A stretch of 64,000 nt of DNA. It comes from Rhizophagus clarus. Lineage: Eukaryota; Glomeromycota; Glomeromycetes; Glomerales; Glomeraceae. The notes beneath the pieces were generated by a model. That model had not been told where the DNA came from, did not search any database, and saw nothing but the letters and a program-made list of their open reading frames with translations. The stretch's first letter is position 1; each line of letters begins with the position of its first letter. The position numbers were made by a program, and so were the translations under genes. Positions 56,003 to 64,000 of this stretch are shown one piece after another. Location of the stretch: contig BLAL01000194.1 of the NCBI GenBank assembly GCA_015698045.1, positions 434,001-498,000 of the forward strand. The letters are read 5' to 3'.

Positions 56003-59000
56003 CATCGGGAAAGTTATTTCAGTTCAGATCTGCAGTGATCTGTGATTTTAGCAGATTGTCACATTTTTTTAATGCAATTTTGTTAAGAATCTGCGCAATA
56101 CTGCAGAAATTATTTTTTATTTTTTTCAAAGATTTTTTTTATGAAAAATTTGTGATAATCTCCAAAATTGCAGATTTTTAAAAACACTTCATACAAAAAT
56201 CTTTGAAGATTTTCACAATTTTCTTCTTTAATTTGATAAACTTTGCATATTTATTTTGATAAACTTTACATCGCTAATTTTTAAACTTTTTTAAAGAAAC
56301 AATTTTTTTCTATCACTTTAAAGAAATAATTTTATAATACTTTTAAAGAAATAATTTTTTAACACCTTAAAAAAAATAATTTGTTTAAAGATACCAAAGA
56401 AAAAAAAAATAAATTTTTTAGTGGATTCTTTTTTAAGCTTTGAAGCTTGTCAGATACTCGGACTTCAAGAATAATTTTTTTTAAAAAAAAAAAAAAAATT
56501 AAAAAATACTGTTTCTTTATAAGGTTCGAAGTCTTTAAGACAAGTTTCCAATGTTTGGCAGAATGCTAAAGGTACAAGTTCCAGATTCAAACAAAAATTT
56601 TTTACTTATGGTTTTAAAGTGCAGGATGAACGAGAAATTAGAAAGTTAAAAAATTTGTTTTCAAATTTCGAAGTTTTACAGACAAAAATGGCAAGATTTG
56701 TCTTGCGGAGCTATTTAAAATTTTTTTTTTGTAGTTTCTTTTCTAAGTTTTAGATGAGCCCAAAGCCCTTTCCAGACTCTATTTTGAAGGTTAGAGGTCC
56801 TGGATGCTGAAGAACAGCCCTGGACTCTCCATTTTGAAGGTTAGAGGTCCTTGACACTGAAGAACGGCTCTAGACTCTCCATTTTGAAGGTTAAAGCCTT
56901 CAAGTATATTAATTTATTTAACAAATGTTATAAATATTTGATTTTTATATTTTTTTAGGTCTGGAAGCCAAAGTACAGCTCCAGACTTTTTTTTGAAGGT
57001 TTTACCTTTAAAAAATTTTTTTTATTGGATTTAATTTACGAACATCAGCATTAAACACGTTCAATTCTAATTTTTTTTAGGTCTGAAAGCCAAAGTACAG
57101 CTCTGGACCTTTTCATTATTTAAAATTTAATGAACGTTAATATTAACGTTTGATTTTTACTTTTTTTAGGTCCGGAAGCCGAAGTATAGCTCCAGACTTT
57201 TTTTTCTGATAGTAAAACCTTTGAAAAATTTTTTTATTGAAGTTTAATTCACGAACATTAGCATTAAACACTGACGTTCAATTCTAATTTTTTTTTAGAT
57301 CTGGAAGCTAAAGTACAGCTCCAGACCTTTTTATTATTTAATGAACATTAATATTAATGTTCGATTTTTGCTTTTTTTAGGTCTGGAAGCTGAAGTACAG
57401 CTCCAGACTTTTTTTATTAATTTAATTTAATGAACATTAATATTAATGTTCGATTTTATTTTTTAATTTTGTTTAACAAACATTATCATATGTTTGTTCT
57501 TACTTTTTGTAATCCAGAACACCAAACATGTGGCTTTAGACATCATTTCGAAAGTAATTTCAAAAAAAATTTTTTTTTTTATTTTTATTAATAAACGTTA
57601 ACTAACGTTCAATTTCTTTTTCTGTTTTTTTAGGTCTGGAGTTTTATTTGAGGTGGACCGGGTATTTCAAAGTAAAAAAAAACCTCAAAATTATATTTTA
57701 TATTGAAACGAAACTAATTAACATTTCACTTCTCTTCTTTTTTTTAGGTCTGGAATTCCATTTTGAGGTGGACCATTAAGTAAAAAAAAAAGAAAAAAGT
57801 AATTTTTTTTTGTATTTTAGCGAAACGTTAGTAATATTTCACTTTTCTCCTTTTTTTAGGTCCAGAACTCCATGTCAAGGCAGATTATTAAGTAAAAAAA
57901 AACAATTTTTTTTACTTTAATTTTAACAAACATCAACTAACGTTCATTTTCTTTCTTTTTTTAGGTCCAGAACTTCTTTAGAGGCGGACTATGGTATTTC
58001 GAATGTATAATATCTTCGAAATTTATTATTTTTTTTTGTTTTATTTAAATAAACGTTACTAATGTTTGTTTTTTTTTATTTTTAGGTCCAGAATTTAGAG
58101 GCGGACTGGTATTTTGAAGGGATAATACCTTCAAAATTTATTATTTTTTTTTGTTTTATTTAAACAAACGTTACTAATGTTCATTTTTTTTTATTTTTTA
58201 GGCCAGAATTTAGAGGCGGACTGGTATTTCAAAGGTAATACTTTCAAAATTTATTATTTTTTTTCTTATGTTTTATTTAAACGAACGTTACTAATGTTTA
58301 TTTTTTTTTATTTTTTAGGTCTGGAATTTAGAGGTGGACTGGTATTTCGAAGGTAATACCTTCAAAATTTATTATTTTTTTGTTTTATTTAAACGAACGT
58401 TACTAATATTCATTTTCATTTTTATTTTTTAGGTCCAGAACTCTAGTTCGAAGCAGGCCACGGTATTTTGAAGGTAAAAAAACCTCAAAATAATATTTTA
58501 TTTTATGAAACGAAACAAAACTAACATTTTATTTTATTTTTCTTTTTTTTAGGTCTGGAACTCGAAGTGGACCAAAGGTAAAAAAACACCTTTTTTTTAT
58601 CTTATTTTTATTTTAATGAATGTTAAATAATGTTCAGTTTCATTTTTTTTAGATGGACCCCACCTCGCGGCAGACCTGGTATCATTCCGAAGATAAAAAA
58701 ATTTTTTTGCTCATTTTTATTAACGAAACGTTAATTAATGTTTCGTATTCTTTTTTTTAGATTTGCGTCTTTCCAAAGGTCTTCTAGCGGAATTTAAAAG
58801 TATTTACCTTTGAAAATTTAAATTTATTATTTTTTTTTAAACGAAATGTCAACTAACTGTTTTGTTTTTATTTTATAAGTCATCGGCTTTCCAGATGCTT
58901 ACCGGACGAATTTTGAAGATTAAAATTTTGAAATATATTAGTTTAAGTCTGTGGTTTTCTGACCTGTCTCTGGATAGAATTTCAAAGTAAATGGTATTTA

Positions 59001-59497
59001 ATTTTTTTTTTTGTTTTTTTTTTTTTATTTAACAAAACGTTTACTGATGGTTTTGTTAGTTTTTTTTTGCAGGCGCAGGAAACTGAAAGAAAGGTTCCAA
59101 TCCTAATATAAAGGTAAAAAACCTCAAAAAAAACATTTTTTACATTTTTAACAAAACAGTGAAAGTAAAGAAAGAAAGGCCAGGAAATTTAGTGCATTTA
59201 ATACCCGAAATAGTGTAGTTAATAGTGTAGTAAATTGATTTATTTGTAATGCTTTAATTAAATAAATTAAATAAATTAATTGATGTTAATTAACAATAAA
59301 AGTAATTGTAAATGTCAAAAATTTTGAAAAATTTCGCAGATTTGTTTTTGAAAATTTTCGCAGATTTTTTTGTGTTTGCAGAACTGCGCAGAAATCCATG
59401 AAATTTTTTAGTGCTGTGCATCGGCATGTCCTCAGATCTGCGCAGAATTGGGTTCTGCAAAATTGCGCAGATCTGTGGACCAAAATTTTTCCCAATG
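56003..59497. mobile_element. 3.5-kb element with CATYGGGAAA ends
   Basis: It starts CATCGGGAAAG and ends, on the minus strand, CATTGGGAAAAA, with TTG/TTA on the outer sides. Both subterminal regions contain CAGATCTGC and TCTGCGCAGA words. Removing it rejoins the Plavaka copy (CAGGAG to TTTACAGATA). The terminal CATCGGGAAA is the same as in the Plavaka element, so it may be a non-autonomous Plavaka relative. The interior is a long tandem array without a transposase. Confidence 0.72.
56740..59100 (+). repeat. exon-like tandem array, ~110-bp units
   Basis: About 16 recognisable units spaced roughly 90-130 bp. Each has a poly-T tract ending TTTTTTAG, then GTCYRGAA plus 20-40 bp richer in G and C (for example TTTAGAGGCGGACTGG), then AAGGTAA-like or AAAGTAAA-like sequence and an AT-rich part with AACGTTA. 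Several units near 57960-58440 are the most alike. Confidence 0.78.
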
Positions 59498-60589
59498 TTA
59501 TTTACAGATACTAAGTTAATAGAATTAGAGGTAAATATTGATTATTAATTCTAAACCAAATTTTTAATTAGTATTTAATTTTTTTAAAAATTATTACTAT
59601 TATTAGATGTTAATAACTGAATTCTGTCAAGAATTTGTAACAATATTTGTCAAATATTCTTCAATTCGCTATAAAATACCTAAACTTTATATGCTTTATT
59701 ATAATGTAATTCTGTCAATTTGACTTTATGGTTTAATGAATAGGATGTCAATAGAAACATATGAAACTTTGCATACTACGCTTCTTCTAGATGTCTAGGT
59801 TGAAACGGATGAGAGGAGTGACAAAACTCCATATCAAATGATAAATAAAAGAAATTATGTTCTACAAATGTTAACTATAGTAATGTTATATGATCTGTTT
59901 CATCATAATCTATTTTAATCAATTAATTTTAAATTTGATACGATAGGTGTGACATCAATATTTATCCTTAAAACAAAAAAACCTATGATAAGGAGATCTA
60001 GTGGATTTAAAATCTTTTATGGGAGTTTAAATTTACTGAAATAGAAACAACAGTTTTTAAAATAAACAAGTTACCAATATCTATCATCTGTATAAAGAGG
60101 GTTTAATAACCTTTATACAGATTTTGAAGAGTTTTTGATGGAAAATGAGTTAAAATATGATTATGAATCTGGGTATTTTAAAATATATTCTAATGTAGCT
60201 GTTAAATTAACTGATATTATCTTTATCATAACATGTTATTAACTGAATTAAATTTAAGCACTTTTATTATTGAAATTTTCTGCAAATGATTTAAAAGAGC
60301 CAGTAAATCTTGCTTTGTTACAATGGTATGAAGAAGTGCAAGAAGAAAAGATCATGTACAACTGTCTAAGATTTTGGCTAACTAATCAATATACAGTACA
60401 TGTGTTTACTTAGATTTGATTGATATGTTAGTTCACATTATATCAAGAAATAACTGTAAAAATGAATATTTTGTTAATACATATATTTTTTAAGATATAA
60501 AAAAAAATTAGATTGATATTCTTAGTATTCATGTGTATGAGTGCGTTTTATGATTTATTAATGAAATAATAAATAATGGATTTAACTTG

Positions 60590-60846
60590 ATTATTTTTGA
60601 TAATTATCAAATATCACAAATCATTGTTGAGAATATCTTCAATAACTGTCAATATTGCAAATTATTGTTGAGAATATTTTTGATAACTGTTAATATTGCA
60701 AATTATCAGTATGATTATTTTTGATAACTGTCAACATTGCAAATTATCAGATTGATTATTTTTGATAACTGTCAATATTGCAAATTATCATTGAAATTAT
60801 TTTAATAATTGTCAATATTGCAAATTATCAGTGCAATTATTTTTGA
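60590..60846 (+). repeat. decayed 41-bp array of the second Plavaka copy
   Basis: Five to six units of TTTTTGATAACTGTCAATAT followed by TGCAAATTATC, corresponding to 48811-49320. Confidence 0.75.
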
Positions 60847-61739
60847 ACTATCTGTTATTTATCTTTTAAGTTTGATAATTGATCAAAAGTTGCTATTAAG
60901 TGATTAATTAGTTTTTTACTTTTACTATTTATAAACTATTATCTACTAATTCTATACTACATTCTAGCCTCTTTTACTAATATAATTCCAAGACTTTCTA
61001 GTTTTTCTAATGATGTAATTGTATTACTATCCAGTTATATCAAGTGTTTTGTTTTATTTATTTATTTAGACGAGGGATCAAGTCATTATTATTACATCTA
61101 AAAGAAATAAAGAAAAATAAAAAAAATTCTAAATTAAAATTAAATCTATAATAATATAACCCAATCCAACTGAACCAGGCCCTGATCCCAATAATATGAG
61201 TTGATAAAAGATCCTATAAAGGATGTTTTAGTACAAACTACAAATTAAAGGGAGGAAATAAAAGAAGAACATAATGGAGACCCTAAGAAAAGCAACGCAT
61301 CTAAACTAAAATATAAGTAAGATTCTCTATTAACCAGATGGTTGTACCATGGTCCACTGTGAAGGAAGTTATATCAAGTGGTTTGTATTATTATCCAGTT
61401 ATATCATGTGTTCTGTATTACCATCATGTGACCATATCACCTATTGTATCTCCATCAAATTATCTTTGCTTCTATATTTACTACACTACAGCATTTAATA
61501 TAAAAGATAGAGCTCATGAATGGGTTAGATAGATCAGGTAATTGACTTAACCTGATCCATGATATTCAAGTTGGGTCAACAAATTCATGATCTGTTTAAA
61601 GTACCTGAATTTTATATATTAAATACCAAAATATTTACAGCAATTATTAAGTTTTGGCAATTTTATATATGAAAAAATACCAGAATTGTTTTAGAGTTTT
61701 TTTTTTTAAACTGAATAAAAACCAATCATTTTTAATATA
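60847..61739. other. spacer, no gene seen
   Basis: The small frame at 61338-61532 has no domain. TTATATCAAGTG/TTATATCATGTG words recur near 61035, 61368 and 61397. Confidence 0.4.
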
Positions 61740-62455
61740 AAAAATAAAATAAAACAATTTCAAAAAAAAGATTCTTGATCATTTTTAATAATCAAAAAAA
61801 AGATTCTTGATCATTTTTAATAATCAAAAAAATGATTTCTTGATCATTTTTAAATAACAAAATAAAACAATTTTTGATTATTTTTAAATGAGAAAATAAA
61901 CGATTTTTTAAACATTTTTAATAACAAGATTAAAATAATTTCTTAATTGTTTTTAATAACAAAAATAAAATGATTTTTTAATCGTTTTTAATAACAAAAA
62001 TAAAACAATTTCTCAATCATTTTTAATAACAAAAATAAAATGATTTCTTAATCGTTTTTAATAACAAAAATAGAATAATTTCTTAATTGTTTTTAGTAAC
62101 AAAAAAAAGACTTCTTAATCATTTTTAATAACAAAAATAAAATGATTTCTTAATCGTTTTTAATAACAAAAATAGAATAATTTCTTAATTGTTTTTAGTA
62201 ACAAAAAAAAGACTTCTTAATCATTTTTAATAAAAAAAATAATTTTAAATAACAAAAAAAAATGATTTCTTACCGTTTTTAATAAACAAAAAAATGATTT
62301 CTTAATCATTTTTAATAACAATATCAATTTCTTGATTTTAAATAACAAAATAAAAATGATTTCTTAATCATTTTTAAGTAACAAAACAAAATGATTTCTT
62401 TATTTTAAATAATAAAAAAAAAATGACTTATTAATCATTTTTAAATAACTAAGGT
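61740..62455 (+). repeat. 35-bp AT-rich minisatellite
   Basis: About 18 units of ATTTTTAATAACAAAAATAA followed by AATGATTTCTTAATC. Most can form an AATGATT/AATCATT hairpin. A block near 62035-62115 is repeated almost exactly near 62136-62220. Confidence 0.85.
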
Positions 62456-62819
62456 AATTTAGGTACAAGTTATTGAGCTTTAAATACTAAATAGAACTCT
62501 AACAAGTTTTGGCCACTTCCTTTTACAACTTGTAACATTCTTCATCTAACAGTATTTATAATGAAGCAAGGTTTTGACCTGACAGAAAAATACCATATAG
62601 TACTTTTGTGTGATTTTTATGACAACCTAGGAATTCATTGCTAATTGACCATTGCCCTAAGACTGCCCTAAGTGTTCATTTTTATTGATTTTTTTATCTA
62701 CGTATTGATAATGTTTTGATTAGTTTATAAATAAATAAATAGTTGAATAGGTTAAACCAGATTGAATAAAATCTGCAGTAACATTTCAGATTTTAATATT
62801 TTTACAGTGAAATTTGATA
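62456..62819. other. spacer, no gene seen
   Basis: AT-rich; no coding signal was recognised. Confidence 0.4.
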
Positions 62820-63085
62820 AATTATTATGATAAAAAAAAACATTTTTTACAACATTTTTTCATTATAAACTAAAAATGTTGCTATTTTCATTTAATTCAT
62901 AAATAAAAAACATCTCGCACCATTTTTTATTAATAGGCGTTAAAAATTCTGCAAAAATATTTTTCCTTCTGAATCCATAGATAAAAACATTTTGCAACAT
63001 TTTTTTATTAGAATAGTTAAAAAAATATTGCAAAAAGCGTTTTCTATATGTAATAAAAACAGTTTGCAACGTTTTTTTGCGAATC
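62820..63085. repeat. degenerate AAACATTTTGCAAC repeat
   Basis: Five or so copies of AAAAACATTTTGCAACATTTT-like words with TTTTTT spacers, reminiscent of the AACGTTGCGAAACG array at 48190 with CG decayed. Confidence 0.5.
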
Positions 63086-63239
63086 TGTTGTAAACTATGA
63101 TAATAATTAAGCATGAAAATTTGCCAAGGATTCAGACCAAGGTTTAACAATGAAAACATCATAATTGATTAACTGTTAATATAGTATTTAAACTAAACTT
63201 ACTAACTGTATTAAAAGAGCTTTAGTTTATATAAACAAT

Positions 63240-63490
63240 TTTTAAAAATGAAAAAAATTTTTTGTTCCTGGACAATTTTGTCCAGTTTTTTTTAAAGTAA
63301 AAAGAATTTTGGATAATTATGTCCATTATATAAAAAAAAAGAAATTTGAATAATTTTGTCCATTATATAAAAAAAAAAAATTTCAGACAATTTTGTCCAT
63401 TTTTTTAAAAACAAAAATTTCAGACAATTTTGTCCATTTTTTTAAAAACAAAAATTTTGGACAATTTTGTCCGTTTTTTTTTAAAAACTA
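63240..63490 (+). repeat. 36-bp minisatellite (GACAATTTTGTCC)
   Basis: Six units of AAAAATTTCAGACAATTTTG plus TCCATTTTTTTA. Each contains the near-palindrome GGACAATTTTGTCC. Confidence 0.85.
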
Positions 63491-63794
63491 TTAAAACTAT
63501 TATAAACTAGCATGTATTAAACCAGTGTTGTCACAGGACAATGTTCAGGACAGGTTACACAAAAAGAAATGATAATTCCTATTTTGTTTACTCAGCAAAA
63601 GTGTTTTAATATCTATTACACATAAATACATATAATTTTTGTAGAGTTTTTCAAGTTACAAAAGAGTACAGTCAGTGTGTGAATGTGTCTGGGACAGCCA
63701 AAAAAAGCTGCAGACATCAAAAATGTACAACACTGTATTAAACACTTGCAATTAATAATATATAAAAGAAGTTATCTTCGTGCTATCCCAGTTT

Positions 63795-64000
63795 TTTCTA
63801 CCACACTATTACGTGACTTAAAAATAAATTTGATTGGATAATTTTTAATCAGTTAATTTTTGACTTTAAAATGCTTTTACAAAAAAAATTTTGTAAAAAT
63901 AAAATTTTAATAAAATAAAATATAAATACAACAATTGAACATCTGATATAAATTTAGTAAACTTTAATAACTTCTTTATTATATACTATAAATAAACAAT
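63795..64000. mobile_element. possible end of a second GGCGACC-family element
   Basis: CTATTACGTGACTTAAAAAT followed by TTTGATTGGATAATTTTTAA closely parallels 21626-21665 (CTATTACGTGATTTATAAAA, TTTGATTGGCTAATTTAAAT) just inside the left end of the outer element. The GGCGACC motif itself is missing and the window ends here. Confidence 0.35.

Larger units (their letters stand above)
55170..60846 (+). pseudogene. second Plavaka copy: 5' truncated, CpG-depleted
   Basis: It aligns with 46072-49300 of the first copy: TATATTTCACTCAGAAATAT at the start, the Plavaka core, the C-terminal exons, the downstream flank and the 41-bp array. It lacks everything upstream of the core. Frames are broken by many small deletions. 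It is interrupted by the element at 56003-59497, and it lacks the MITE at 47945. Nearly all CG dinucleotides of the first copy appear as CA or TG here. Not functional. Confidence 0.85.

Noticed and set aside
59040-59110. tRNA-like or pol III box in AAGGTTCCAATCC
   Set aside because: No box A and no cloverleaf could be formed; it is part of the tandem array.

Overview
The window looks like accessory, repeat-rich DNA of an arbuscular mycorrhizal fungus, most likely Rhizophagus (Glomeromycotina). The reasons are the very AT-rich sequence with long homopolymers, short GT-AG introns of 60-90 bp, and the combination of BTB-BACK-TLDc genes, an F-box/LRR gene, a PD-(D/E)XK-type gene and Plavaka/CACTA DNA transposons. 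The species is inferred; no search was run.

Bases 1-20.2 kb carry the host-type genes. A TLDc fragment (190-497) is followed by a diverged tandem duplication (about 830-2640 and 2735-5440). The first unit holds a broken, and the second an intact, small secreted protein gene (4379-4888). A hAT-type MITE has inserted into the TATA box of the intact gene. Next come a relic of the nuclease gene (6881-7445), an F-box gene (7977-9425, minus), a possible four-exon small gene (10880-11414, minus), a head-to-head pair of BTB-BACK-TLDc genes (12739-14254 minus, 15477-17012 plus), a four-exon PD-(D/E)XK-like gene (18619-20165) and a zinc-ribbon pseudogene (20440-21090).

Bases 21.6-34.1 kb are a nest of elements. 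An outer GGCGACC-ended element contains a Tc1/mariner-like element. That contains a pogo/Tigger element, which in turn holds an inverted-repeat element and a full-length 6.6 kb LINE with an intact 2,095-codon APE-RT-RNase H frame. The LINE splits the pogo transposase and leaves 17-bp target duplications.

Bases 34.4-54.9 kb hold a MITE built of small hairpins (34410-35363), three tandem copies of a decayed ~420-bp coding repeat, and a 17.2-kb CACTA element (37688-54886). The CACTA Tnp2 gene (minus strand) is split by a 7.5-kb Plavaka element (41903-49455). The Plavaka transposase is disabled by three C-to-T stop codons and a 713-bp MITE.

Bases 55.2-64 kb hold a truncated second Plavaka copy that has lost its CpGs. 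It is interrupted by a 3.5-kb element (56003-59497) filled with an exon-like tandem repeat. AT-rich minisatellites and a possible terminus of the GGCGACC family at the right edge follow. Almost every insertion can be dated relative to its neighbours because an empty site or a split reading frame survives.
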